Source: Pararhizobium mangrovi
GTDB taxonomy: Bacteria > Pseudomonadota > Alphaproteobacteria > Rhizobiales > Rhizobiaceae
Reading direction: 5' to 3'
Length of the DNA stretch: 64,000 nt
Assembly: GCF_006516965.1 (NCBI RefSeq)
Contig: NZ_VHLH01000008.1
Coordinates: 62,001 to 126,000, forward strand
A program made the translations under genes and the position numbers. This document shows positions 31,665-40,601 of this stretch, one piece after another. Every line of letters begins with the position of its first letter. Position 1 is the first letter of the stretch. The notes beneath the pieces are model-generated. The model saw nothing but the letters and a program-made list of their open reading frames with translations. It was not told where the DNA came from and did no database searches.

Positions 31665-34123
31665 CCTGCCCTCCAGATCTCGCTGGCATATTCGCGGATG
31701 GTGCGATCGGCGGAAAACCAGCCCGAATGGGCGGTGTTTCGAACGGTCTTGGCATGCCACGCCGGCTTGTCAGCGAAGATGCCGTCGACGCGCCGCTGCG
31801 CTGCCGCGTAGGCATCGAAATCGGCGGCGAGCATGAACCAGTCGCGCTCGCGCACCGAGCGGATCAGGTCGGCGTGGCGTGTGCGGTCGTCCGGCGAGAA
31901 GACGCCGCTTTCGATCGCCATCAGCGCCTGCGAAAGCTCGCGGGAGTTCTCGATGACGCTGGCGGGGTCGTATCCCTCCGCGCGGCGCGTGCCGACTTCC
32001 TCCGCGGTCATACCGAAGATCACGATGTTTTCCCTGCCCACCTGGTCGCGGATTTCGACGTTCGCCCCATCGAGCGTGCCGATCGTCAATGCACCGTTCA
32101 ACGCGAACTTCATGTTGCCGGTTCCAGACGCTTCCATGCCGGCAGTCGATATCTGTTCGGAAAGGTCCGCGCCCGGCACCATGACCTCGGCGAGCGACAC
32201 GTTGTAGTTCGGCACGAAGACGATCTTGAGTAGGCCACGCACGGCGGGGTCGTTGTTGATCACCCGGGCGACGTCGTTGATGAGCTTGATGATGCCCTTG
32301 GCCGCCAGATAGCTCGGCGCCGCCTTGCCGGCGAAAAGCTTGACGCGCGGCACCCAGTCGCGATCTGGCTGCGAGCGGATCTGGTCGTAGAGCGCGACGG
32401 CCTCGACGATGTTCATCATCTGGCGCTTGTATTCGTGGATGCGCTTGATCTGAACGTCGAAGAGCGCATCCGGATCGAGACGAATGCCGAGGCGTCGAGC
32501 GACGAGGTTGGAAAGCTTCACCTTGTTCTCGCGCTTGATCGCGGAGAAGCGCTCGACGAAGGCCGGATCGTCGGCGAAACGGTCAAGATCGACCAGCTTG
32601 GCGGCGTCGTCCATGAAAGCGTCGCCGATCGTCTCGCGCACGAGTGCGAAGAGGTCGGGATTGCACTGCATCAGCCAGCGGCGCGGCGTGATGCCGTTGG
32701 TCTTGGCGTTGATGCGGTCGGGATAGAGCCGATGCAGGTTGGCGAACACCGTTTCCTTCATGAGGTCGGTGTGGAGCTGCGAAACGCCGTTGATCGAGTG
32801 CGAGCCGACGAAGGCGAGGTTGCCCATGCGCACACGCCGTTCGCCGCTCTCGTCGATGAGCGAGATGCTGCGGATCGAGGCCTCGTCGAAATGCGCCGCC
32901 CGTGCCTCGCGCAGGACGATGGCGTTGACGGCGTAGACGATCTGCATGTGGCGGGGTAGCAGCCGCTCGAACAGCGGGATCGGCCAGCTTTCGAGCGCCT
33001 CGGGCAAGAGCGTGTGGTTGGTGTAGCCGAAGCAGTCGCGGGCGATGTGCCACGAGGCGGCGAAGTCCAGCCGGTGCACGTCGGTGAGAAGCCGGACGAG
33101 TTCCGCGACGGCGACCGCCGGGTGGGTGTCGTTGAGCTGGATCGCGACCTTGTCGGCGAGGTTCGTGAGCGAATCGTATTGTTGCAGATGCCGGCGAAGG
33201 ATGTCCTGCAGCGAGGCCGAAGAGAAGAAGAACTCCTGGCGAAGGCGCAGTTCCTGGCCGGCAGGGTTGGCATCGGCAGGGTAGAGAACGCGCGTCAGCG
33301 TTTCCGCACGGTTGCTCTCGGCGAGCGCGCCGATGTGATCGCCGGCGTTGAAGGCGTCGAGCAGGATCGGATCGATCGGCCTTGCCGACCAGAGCCGCAG
33401 CGTGTTCACGCGCTTGCCGCGCCAGCCGACGATCGGCGTGTCGAAGGCGGTGGCGATGACGCGCTCTCCGGGGCGCCACACGCACCGGCCCGTGCCGTCC
33501 GTCTCCGAGCCGACGGTGTCCACGGTGCCGCCGAAGCCGACCTCGTAGGAGCTTTCGCGACGCGGGAATTCCCAGGGGTTGCCGTCGGCGAGCCATGTCT
33601 CGGGCAGTTCGGCCTGCCAGCCGTCATGGAGTTCCTGCCGGAACAGCCCGTTCACATAGCGAATGCCGTAGCCGTAGGCGGGAATGTCGACGCTCGCCAT
33701 CGCCTCCATGAAGCAGGCGGCGAGCCGTCCGAGGCCGCCATTGCCGAGCGCCGCGTCGGCTTCGAGTTCGGCGATGACATCGAGGTCGACGCCGAGCGAG
33801 GCAAGGGCATCGCGGGTTTCCTCCAACAGGCCGAGATTGGAGACCGCGTCGCGCATCAGCCGGCCGATCAGGAACTCGAGCGACAGGTAGTAGACGCGCT
33901 TGTGCTCCTGCTCGTAGGTCGAACGCGTCGAATCCATCCAGTGATCGATGACCCGATCGCGGATCGCGAGGATCGTCGCGCTCAGCCAGTCGTGGCGCTC
34001 CGCGACGCGCGGGTCCTTGCCGATGCGGTAGGTCAGGCGTTCGACGATGTCGGCGGCGAGCACCGGTGCGTCGGAACGCCTCGGTGGCGCGAGGGGAAGG
34101 TCGACGGTCTGCGGTTGGCTCAT
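31661..34123 (-). CDS. glgP: Glycogen/alpha-glucan phosphorylase
   Basis: An 820-residue GT35 enzyme that releases glucose 1-phosphate from glycogen, with PLP as cofactor. The N-terminal RVYYLSLEFLIGRLM, GNGGLGRLAACFMEAM and YGYGIRYVNGLF are conserved. NVSLAEVMVPGADLSEQIS precedes the PLP lysine in EASGTGNMKFALNG. Full family length. First gene of the glycogen operon, so the operon promoter should lie in 34124-34248, where a perfect inverted repeat sits. Confidence 0.96.
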   Translation of the reverse strand: MSQPQTVDLPLAPPRRSDAPVLAADIVERLTYRIGKDPRVAERHDWLSATILAIRDRVIDHWMDSTRSTYEQEHKRVYYLSLEFLIGRLMRDAVSNLGLLEETRDALASLGVDLDVIAELEADAALGNGGLGRLAACFMEAMASVDIPAYGYGIRYVNGLFRQELHDGWQAELPETWLADGNPWEFPRRESSYEVGFGGTVDTVGSETDGTGRCVWRPGERVIATAFDTPIVGWRGKRVNTLRLWSARPIDPILLDAFNAGDHIGALAESNRAETLTRVLYPADANPAGQELRLRQEFFFSSASLQDILRRHLQQYDSLTNLADKVAIQLNDTHPAVAVAELVRLLTDVHRLDFAASWHIARDCFGYTNHTLLPEALESWPIPLFERLLPRHMQIVYAVNAIVLREARAAHFDEASIRSISLIDESGERRVRMGNLAFVGSHSINGVSQLHTDLMKETVFANLHRLYPDRINAKTNGITPRRWLMQCNPDLFALVRETIGDAFMDDAAKLVDLDRFADDPAFVERFSAIKRENKVKLSNLVARRLGIRLDPDALFDVQIKRIHEYKRQMMNIVEAVALYDQIRSQPDRDWVPRVKLFAGKAAPSYLAAKGIIKLINDVARVINNDPAVRGLLKIVFVPNYNVSLAEVMVPGADLSEQISTAGMEASGTGNMKFALNGALTIGTLDGANVEIRDQVGRENIVIFGMTAEEVGTRRAEGYDPASVIENSRELSQALMAIESGVFSPDDRTRHADLIRSVRERDWFMLAADFDAYAAAQRRVDGIFADKPAWHAKTVRNTAHSGWFSADRTIREYASEIWRAG

Positions 34124-34208
34124 GGCTGAATGGCTTCTGAGGTTCGGCGGCCGTCACGACCGCATGGTTTGCCGATGGCGCTTCGGGTGCGGGTGGAGTC
34201 TAGTCCAT

Positions 34209-34227
34209 CTTTCAAACGTTTTGAAAG
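34209..34227. promoter_or_regulatory. Candidate operator of the glycogen operon: perfect 8-bp inverted repeat
   Basis: CTTTCAAA-CGT-TTTGAAAG, with perfect 8-bp arms and a 3-base centre, 86 bases upstream of the glgP start. The AT-rich arms around a central CG recall operators of LacI/GalR-type regulators of sugar metabolism, but no such regulator is in the window. It could also weakly end the upstream transglycosylase transcript; lack of a T-run speaks against that. Confidence 0.45.
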
Positions 34228-34248
34228 GCCTTCGCGCCCGTACTTCCG

Positions 34249-35199
34249 TCAATTCCGCCGAACGATGCAGAAGCCGCCGGATGCAGTGATGCTCCGGCAT
34301 ACCTGAAGGGCCGCGCTGCGGCTGTCCCGGCCGATGCGCACCGTGTAGCGCTTCCGGTTTCCGAAGCTCGCATTGTGCCCGGGCACGATAAGCGGATCTT
34401 CGCCGTCCAGCACCTTCGGGAAGCTGTCCTTCACCGTGGTAAAGATACGGCGCGCGCTCGCCGGCGTCGATGCAGCGCCGATCTCGGCCCCCCACGGCTT
34501 CCAGTCGGGGGCGGGGGCGAGCGAAGGCAGGCTGCGCGTGTTGGCGAGGTCGAGGCAGGCCTGAAGGAACGGCTTCTTCTTGTCGAGGCGGTAGTCCGCA
34601 TCGTCCTTCGGCTTGGCGTCGGCCCATGCGGTGACCGGAAGGCCGGTGATCGTCAGCACGTAGTTCTGCGTCTCGGCCGGCACGGGCCGGGCGTCGTCGA
34701 CGAGGGGGCCGATGCGCGCCTCGCCGGCATTGTAGCCGACGGCCGCCAGGCCGAGATTGCCGTAGATGCGGGTCATCTCGCTCAGATAGGCCGCCGACTT
34801 CGCCAGCGCGTCGGCGGGATTGAAGCTGTCGTTTAGGCCGCGCAGCTTCGCCGTCGAGGGGATGAACTGGGCGATCCCCTGCGCGCCCTTCGGGCTGAGC
34901 GCGTTCGGATCGAAGCGGCTTTCCTGCCAGATGAGCCGCGCGAAATACCCGGGCGGCAGGTCGTGGCGACGCGCCAGCGCCTCGATCGCGTTGCACAGAT
35001 CCTCGTAATAGTGCGCCTGGGAGATGCACACCGGTACGGCGCCGAACCGCTTGGTCGTGTCGACATGCTCGCAGGTGATCGTATCGGACGATTTACCGCC
35101 GTCCTCGTCGGCTGCCGATGCAGGCTCCGCGAATAGGCCCGCGAGCGCCGCGAGGAGGGCGCAGAACGTCGACAGGACGGGGCGGACGGTCATCGTCAT
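34249..35199 (-). CDS. Soluble lytic murein transglycosylase family protein
   Basis: A 316-residue exported protein. The signal peptide spans about residues 1-29 (FCALLAALAGLFAEPASAA). The SLT domain follows: LIWQESRFDPNALSPKGAQG has the catalytic Glu and the ES motif, then GIAQFIPSTA, and NLGLAAVGYNAGEARI. These enzymes cut peptidoglycan glycan strands and form 1,6-anhydro-muramyl ends. The C-terminal RYTVRIGRDSRSAALQVCRS resembles an incomplete SPOR-type repeat. ATG at 35199 or 35193. It lies upstream of and co-directional with glgP. Confidence 0.87.
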   Translation of the reverse strand: MTMTVRPVLSTFCALLAALAGLFAEPASAADEDGGKSSDTITCEHVDTTKRFGAVPVCISQAHYYEDLCNAIEALARRHDLPPGYFARLIWQESRFDPNALSPKGAQGIAQFIPSTAKLRGLNDSFNPADALAKSAAYLSEMTRIYGNLGLAAVGYNAGEARIGPLVDDARPVPAETQNYVLTITGLPVTAWADAKPKDDADYRLDKKKPFLQACLDLANTRSLPSLAPAPDWKPWGAEIGAASTPASARRIFTTVKDSFPKVLDGEDPLIVPGHNASFGNRKRYTVRIGRDSRSAALQVCRSITASGGFCIVRRN

Positions 35200-35264
35200 C
35201 GCCGCATCATGTGTCGCCGGCGGTTAATGTTTCAAGTCGAAAGATGCACGCCTGGGTGGCTGCC

Positions 35265-36362
35265 TCAGCCAAGCCCCGCCACGGCGATGAGGGCGAAGCT
35301 CAGCGCGACGATGACGAAGAGGGCCGCGACCACGCCGAGGGTCACGCGACCGCCGGCCCTGGCGACGGTGCGCACATCGACGCCGAGACCGAGTGCCGCC
35401 ATGGCGATGATCGTCAGCGCCGTCGCGACGGTGTTCATTGGCTGGCCGACGGGGGCCGGTATCCAGCCGAGCGACCGTACTCCGGCAAGGACGACGAAGC
35501 CGATCACGAACCACGGAACGAGCTTGTGCAAAGGCGGAAAGCCGCTGGGCTCGCCGGCTTCGCGCCGCTCGCCCTTTTCGGCAAGATACGGCGCGACGAG
35601 CGAAAGCACCACGCATACCGGGCCAAGCATGACGACACGCACCAGCTTGACCAGCGTCGCGGTCTTGACGGCGACCGCGCCGAGCGGGGCAGCCGCCGCG
35701 ATCACCTGAGGCACGGCGTAGACGGTCAGCCCGGCCAGCGCACCGAATTGCAGGCCGCTCATGCCGGCGGCGATGCCGATGAGCGGCAGGCCGAGCACGA
35801 CGACGACGCCGAGCACGGCGGTAAAGGCGATCGAGGCGGCAACTTCTTCCGAATCGGCACCGATGACCGGCGCGATGGCGGCGATCGCGGAATTGCCGCA
35901 GATCGCGTTGCCGCAGGCGACCAGCATCGCCATGCGCCGGCCGAGGCCGATCAGCCGGCCGATCGCGAATGCGGCGGCGATGGCGATGGCGACGACGGCG
36001 ACGATGCCGACGAGCATGCCCGTGCCGAGCGCGAGCACCGTGCCGGCACTGACCGATGCACCGAGAAGTACCACGGCGATCTCGAGCAGGATCTTGCCGG
36101 AAAAGGCGATGCCGGGCTGCCACCGCTGCGAAGGCGTCCACAGGCTGCGGATCGCCGTGCCGAGCAGGATCGCGATCACCAGCGTTTCGAGCCACGCCTT
36201 GCCGAAAAGGCCGACCTCCAGCCAGGCAAGACCGGCTGCGGCGAGTGTGACGACGACGCTGAGCGCGATGCCCGGAACGAGATCGGTGAAGGCAGTGGCC
36301 ATGCGCGTGGCGACGTTTGTCGTCGGCGCGGTGGTGGCGGCAGAGTTGGAGATAATTGCCAT
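35265..36362 (-). CDS. YeiH family putative sulfate exporter (UPF0324 membrane protein)
   Basis: About 365 residues, nearly all hydrophobic, with roughly ten transmembrane segments. The conserved family segment LVACGNAICGNSAIAAIAPV lies in the middle, and LLGTAIRSLW, ISGKILLE-like (FSGKILLEIAVVLLG) and GLTVYAVPQVIAA match YeiH. E. coli YeiH is under the LysR-type YeiE and is thought to export sulfur compounds; no LysR gene is next to it here. ATG 36362 was chosen over a TTG three codons upstream. Confidence 0.82.
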   Translation of the reverse strand: MAIISNSAATTAPTTNVATRMATAFTDLVPGIALSVVVTLAAAGLAWLEVGLFGKAWLETLVIAILLGTAIRSLWTPSQRWQPGIAFSGKILLEIAVVLLGASVSAGTVLALGTGMLVGIVAVVAIAIAAAFAIGRLIGLGRRMAMLVACGNAICGNSAIAAIAPVIGADSEEVAASIAFTAVLGVVVVLGLPLIGIAAGMSGLQFGALAGLTVYAVPQVIAAAAPLGAVAVKTATLVKLVRVVMLGPVCVVLSLVAPYLAEKGERREAGEPSGFPPLHKLVPWFVIGFVVLAGVRSLGWIPAPVGQPMNTVATALTIIAMAALGLGVDVRTVARAGGRVTLGVVAALFVIVALSFALIAVAGLG

Positions 36363-36438
36363 GCCGACCAAACTGGCAGGTGGAAACCGTTCCTTCCAAC
36401 GGATAGTTTTGCACGTTTCGATCGATCTTATCGAACGA

Positions 36439-37374
36439 TTAGCGCAGCCATCCGGCTTTGTGGTACCATGCTACGGTTTCGCCAAAGCCATCGCGGAGCG
36501 TGCGCGCCTTCGTGCCGGGCGGCAGGTCCGCGGGCGAGACCGACCAGTCGGGATGCAGCATCTCCCGCACCTTGCCGGGGGAAAGCATGGCGGCGGTCCG
36601 GAAAAGGCGGGCACCGGCACCGGCGCCCCAGCCTGCGGTGCGCATGGCCAGTGCCGGCACCCGTACGAAGCGGGTTCGGCGGCCCTGCGCGCGGCCGGCC
36701 TCGTCAAGAATGGTACGCATCGAATAGCCGGCCGGTTCGGCATCGGCGAGCGCGAACGTTCCTGCTGTCCGCAAGGCGGCGAGCCCGGCGATCGCCTCTG
36801 CCGCATCGCCACCGTGAAGCAGCGCGATGCGTTCGTTCCCGTTCGTGAAGAGCGGGGTCACGGGCAGGCGCGCGGCCTTGAAGAAGGCGAGCGTCGCACG
36901 GTCGTGCGGACCGTATAGCGCTGGCAGGCGCAGAACGGTCAGGCGATCGGCAGGCAAAAGCCGTCGTGCCTCCTCTTCGCCCCGCCGCTTGCTCGCGGCA
37001 TAGGCGGAAAGCTGCGGCTCGCGCGCGGCAAGGCTGGAAACGAGCAAGACATGCGCATGCGGCGCATGGGCCAGGCAGGCTCTGGCGAGCCGGGCGGTAC
37101 CCTCGGCATTGACGCGGTCGAACTCGGCCGCGCTGCGTGCGCTCGTCAGACCCGCGGCATGCACGACAATTTCGGCGTTTCGCACGAGCGCAGCGAGCGC
37201 TTCGTCGTCGGTGAGGCTGCCGTGCACCAGTTCGACGTCCGGCCGGAACGCCGCGCCGGAACGCGACAGTGCGCGAAGGTACCAGCGATCGGGCGAAAGC
37301 GTTTGAAGAAGATGCGTGCCGAGAAAGCCGGTCGCGCCGGTGATCGCCAGCGTCGCGCCCGCGCCCTCAGCCAA
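36439..37374 (-). CDS. Extended SDR / NAD-dependent epimerase, ceramide-reductase (CerR)-like
   Basis: About 311 residues. The Rossmann motif is ITGATGFLGTHLL at the N-terminus, the catalytic Tyr and Lys are in SAYAASKRRGEEE, and the start matches complex-I-type extended SDRs. In Caulobacter an SDR of this kind, next to the acyl-ligase gene, reduces the 3-oxo group of the sphingoid intermediate. Here it overlaps the acyl-ligase gene by 8 bases, the same pairing. No ATG fits; TTG 37374 sits in the overlap and begins just ahead of the Rossmann strand. The role in ceramide synthesis is inferred from neighbours. Confidence 0.75.
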   Translation of the reverse strand: MAEGAGATLAITGATGFLGTHLLQTLSPDRWYLRALSRSGAAFRPDVELVHGSLTDDEALAALVRNAEIVVHAAGLTSARSAAEFDRVNAEGTARLARACLAHAPHAHVLLVSSLAAREPQLSAYAASKRRGEEEARRLLPADRLTVLRLPALYGPHDRATLAFFKAARLPVTPLFTNGNERIALLHGGDAAEAIAGLAALRTAGTFALADAEPAGYSMRTILDEAGRAQGRRTRFVRVPALAMRTAGWGAGAGARLFRTAAMLSPGKVREMLHPDWSVSPADLPPGTKARTLRDGFGETVAWYHKAGWLR

Positions 37375-39088
37375 CGGCGCCGGCGGTCTGCTCCGCTTGC
37401 ATACGGCGAAAGAGCTCGCGGGCGCCGGCACGGCTGAGCTTGCCCGACGAGGTGACGGGCAGGGCACGTGGCTTGACGAGAACCGCTTCGACCACGACGC
37501 CGTGGCGGCTGCGCAGCGTGTTCGCCACGGCTTCGGCCAATTCTGCACGCGCCGTCGGCTCGCTCGCGCGGCATTCGACCATGGCGATCGGCCGTTCGCC
37601 GGTCTCGTCCTCGTAGGAAAAGACCGCGACGTCGCCGCTCTTGAGCCCGGCGACCTCGGCTTCCGTCGTCCATTCCAGATCCTGCGGCCAGATGTTTCGG
37701 CCGTTGACGATCATGAGGTCCTTGGCGCGGCCGGTGACGACGATCTCCTCGCCCGCGAAGTAGCCGAGATCGCCGGTGTCGAGCCAGCCGTCCTCGGCGA
37801 GCACGGCACGCGTGGCCTCGTGGTTGCGGTAATAGCCCTTCATCAGGCTCGGGCCCCGTGCATGGATGCGCCCGATCGCGCCCCCTTCGAGCGAGGCTCC
37901 GTCGGTGTCGCGTATCTCGATCGCGTGGCCCGGAAGGGGCGGGCCGCAGCGCACGAACCGTCGCGCATGGCCGTCGATACCGGGAAGCACGCGATGATCC
38001 TCGAGGGCGGTACGGTCGACCGCCTCGACGCGGATGCCGGCATCGAGCGGCGCGAAGCTCAAGGCCAGCGACGCCTCGGCCATGCCGTAGCTCGCGACGA
38101 AGCTCGATGCGGAGAACCCCGCCGGTGCGAACGTCTCGGTGAAGCGCTCCAGCACGTCGGGCCGGATCATGTCCCCGCCGATCCCGGCGGCACGCCAGCG
38201 GGAAAGGTCGATACCGTCGATCGGCGCGCTCGCCGCGCGGCGGGTGCAAAGGTCGTAGCCGAAGCTGGGGCTATAGGAGATCGTGCCGCCGTTGCGGCTG
38301 ATGAGGTCCAGCCAGAGAAGGGGACGGCGGGCGAAGTCGCGCGTGGCGAGATAGTCGCAATCGAGCCCGGCGATGAGCGGCGTCAGCACGAAACCGACGA
38401 GGCCCATGTCGTGGTAGAATGGCAGCCAGGAGACGCACCGGTCGTCGTCGCCGATTGCGAGCCCGTGGCGGATGATGCCCTCGGCGTTCGCCATCAGGGC
38501 GGCCTGCGTGACGGCGACGCCGGTCGGAAAGCGCGTGCTGCCGGAGGAAAACTGCAGGTAGGACAGGTCGTCGGGCGCGGCGTTCGGCAAGGAGATCCCG
38601 TCGGCTGCCGGAGGCAGGTCGTCGAGCGTTCCGACGATCGCCATGTCGCGGTCGACAAGCCCTTCCACGAGCCACGGTGCGAGCGATTCCGGCGCGAAGG
38701 CGCCGGCGGCGTCGGCCTGCTCGATCATGCGCCGCGCCTGTTCGAGATAGACCTGTTTCCCGGCGAAAGCGGTCGGCAGCGGCATCGGCACGGGCACCAG
38801 CCCGGCATACTGGCAGGCGAAGAACGCCCGCACGAAATTCGCGTCGGTCTCGGCGACGAGCGCCACGCGATCGCCGGGCTTCAGACCGGTCGTCAGCAGC
38901 TGATGCGCGAGTGCGAGCGCCTCGGTGCGCAGGGATGCGTAGCTCAGGCTTTCGTTCAGCTTGCCGCGGCCGGAATAGAAATGGAAGCCGCGTTCGGTCC
39001 GGGCGGCGGCATCGAGCGCTTCCGGCAGGGTCGCTCCGATCGCCCGCGTCAAACCGGTTCGCGCTTTTGGAAAAGATTGCAGGTCCAT
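37367..39088 (-). CDS. Fatty-acyl-AMP ligase / acyl-ACP synthetase (AasR-like)
   Basis: A 573-residue ANL-superfamily enzyme. The P-loop-like motif is QFSSGSTRFPTGVAVT, which has the SGSTR form found in fatty-acyl-AMP ligases that load ACPs rather than CoA. YGMAEASLALSFAPL, WLDTGDLGYF and GRAKDLMIVNGRNIWP are further core motifs. The C-terminal TSSGKLSRAGARELF holds the catalytic lysine. In Caulobacter a homologue next to cerR charges the sphingolipid ACP. The dedicated ACP of this cluster is at 52823-53077. ATG 39088 gives a normal N-terminus. Confidence 0.85.
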   Translation of the reverse strand: MDLQSFPKARTGLTRAIGATLPEALDAAARTERGFHFYSGRGKLNESLSYASLRTEALALAHQLLTTGLKPGDRVALVAETDANFVRAFFACQYAGLVPVPMPLPTAFAGKQVYLEQARRMIEQADAAGAFAPESLAPWLVEGLVDRDMAIVGTLDDLPPAADGISLPNAAPDDLSYLQFSSGSTRFPTGVAVTQAALMANAEGIIRHGLAIGDDDRCVSWLPFYHDMGLVGFVLTPLIAGLDCDYLATRDFARRPLLWLDLISRNGGTISYSPSFGYDLCTRRAASAPIDGIDLSRWRAAGIGGDMIRPDVLERFTETFAPAGFSASSFVASYGMAEASLALSFAPLDAGIRVEAVDRTALEDHRVLPGIDGHARRFVRCGPPLPGHAIEIRDTDGASLEGGAIGRIHARGPSLMKGYYRNHEATRAVLAEDGWLDTGDLGYFAGEEIVVTGRAKDLMIVNGRNIWPQDLEWTTEAEVAGLKSGDVAVFSYEDETGERPIAMVECRASEPTARAELAEAVANTLRSRHGVVVEAVLVKPRALPVTSSGKLSRAGARELFRRMQAEQTAGAVG

Positions 39089-39166
39089 GGCGTTTCTTGT
39101 CGCTCTTGAAAGATCGCGGCTAGCAAGCTTCACCGGCAATGGCAACCGGAATGCATGCACGGACCG

Positions 39167-40513
39167 TCAAGACACCTCTTTCATGGCGCGATCACGGCGT
39201 GCCTGTTGCACGACTGCGCCGAGTTGCATGAAAAAGAGCACGATCGCCGCCAGAAGCGTGGTGGAGCCGACGCCTTCCAGGCCGTAGCCGCGCATCGCCG
39301 GGAAAAGGACGGCAAGGTAGGCCGCCGTCGATACTGCGCGCAGGACGAGCGCCAGCGTTGCATGGCCGGTGGAAACGAGCATCGGTTCCAGAGGCAGGCC
39401 CCAGATGCCGACGATGGCCGCCCCGAACAGCCAGAGCATGACCATCTTCGCATCGGCATAGGCCGGCCCGAAGGCAAGCGCGATCAGATGGCCGCCGAAG
39501 AGGACGAGAACGAGGAGGGCGAGCGTGCCGATGCCGCCGGCGACGAGCGAGATGCGCAGCGCAAGCAGCCGAAGCGCGCGCGTCGCGCCTTCCGAATAGA
39601 GCCGGGCGAGCTCGGGATAGAGCACCGGCGTCATCAGCTTCGCCGGTCGTGCGGCGGCCGTGCTCACTTGCCGTGCAATGCGGAAAAGGCCCGCGTCGTG
39701 CGCGCCGAAGAACGCGCCGACGGCGAGCGTCGCCGCGCGGTTCGTCACCACGCCGAGCGTGGAGGACAAGTTGATGCTCCAGACGAAGCGCCAGATGCCC
39801 GGCATGTCCGCGCCGAGCCGGCGCCCGCCACCGCGCACGAGATCCAGAGACCCGTAATGGCGGTGGAAGAGGTGAAGCGCGAAGGCCGTCGAAGCGAGGA
39901 AGGAGGCGAGCGTCGAGACGTACCATACGACGAGGAACCAGCCGAGCCCGCCGCCGAGACCCCATACGGCGAGCGAGCCGACGAGCCGGATCACCGCGCC
40001 GATCGCGCCGGGAGCGGCGTAGAGGTCGAACCGGTCCATCAGCCGCAGCACGCCGCCGGAGAAGGTGGATGCGGTGAAGAGCACCGATGTCGAAAACGCC
40101 ATGCCGACCGGCAGGAGATCGGAGGGCCAGCCAAGGGCGCCGGCGAAGAAATAGGCCGCGATAAGCGCGACGATCGTCCCACCAATGCCGGCGAGCAGAT
40201 CGAGGAACACCGCGAAGCGAATGGCATGCCGGAAATCGCCGATGCGTCCTTCGCGAAAGGGCGTCATGCCGTACTGTACGACCACCTGCCACGACTTGAA
40301 TTCCGCGACGTCGCCGACCGTCTGGGCGTAGGCACTCACGAGGGTCAACAGACCGAACTCGGTGACGCCGAGCGAGCGCGCGGCGATCGCAAGGTAGGCA
40401 AGGCTCAGGATCGCGGTGACGGTGCGCCCGCCGACGAGGAACGAGGCGTTGCCGAGAAGGGCGCGAACACCACGCCCGCCACCCGTCGCGCCGTGCCGGA
40501 AGATGCGCTTCAC
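39167..40513 (-). CDS. Wzx-like polysaccharide/lipid flippase (MOP superfamily)
   Basis: A 448-residue integral membrane protein with 12-14 predicted segments, beginning after VRALLGNASFLVGGRTVTAILSL-type sequence and ending with a basic tail. The layout and the AARSLGVTEFGLLTLVSAY segment match O-antigen/exopolysaccharide flippases of the MOP superfamily, which move lipid-linked sugars across the inner membrane. GTG 40513 has GAGGAAGC at good spacing; longer starts have no support. The substrate is unknown. Its place between ceramide genes and a glycerophosphotransferase-like gene suggests a surface glycolipid or lipid-linked polymer. Confidence 0.8.
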   Translation of the reverse strand: MKRIFRHGATGGGRGVRALLGNASFLVGGRTVTAILSLAYLAIAARSLGVTEFGLLTLVSAYAQTVGDVAEFKSWQVVVQYGMTPFREGRIGDFRHAIRFAVFLDLLAGIGGTIVALIAAYFFAGALGWPSDLLPVGMAFSTSVLFTASTFSGGVLRLMDRFDLYAAPGAIGAVIRLVGSLAVWGLGGGLGWFLVVWYVSTLASFLASTAFALHLFHRHYGSLDLVRGGGRRLGADMPGIWRFVWSINLSSTLGVVTNRAATLAVGAFFGAHDAGLFRIARQVSTAAARPAKLMTPVLYPELARLYSEGATRALRLLALRISLVAGGIGTLALLVLVLFGGHLIALAFGPAYADAKMVMLWLFGAAIVGIWGLPLEPMLVSTGHATLALVLRAVSTAAYLAVLFPAMRGYGLEGVGSTTLLAAIVLFFMQLGAVVQQARRDRAMKEVS

Positions 40514-40601
40514 GGCCGAACCGCTTCCTCGACCCGCCGGGCGATGCCCGATCTGTCGATCGCGTCTGCCGGAAGGTGCCTGTCTTCGCAACGTTTCCCC
40601 G

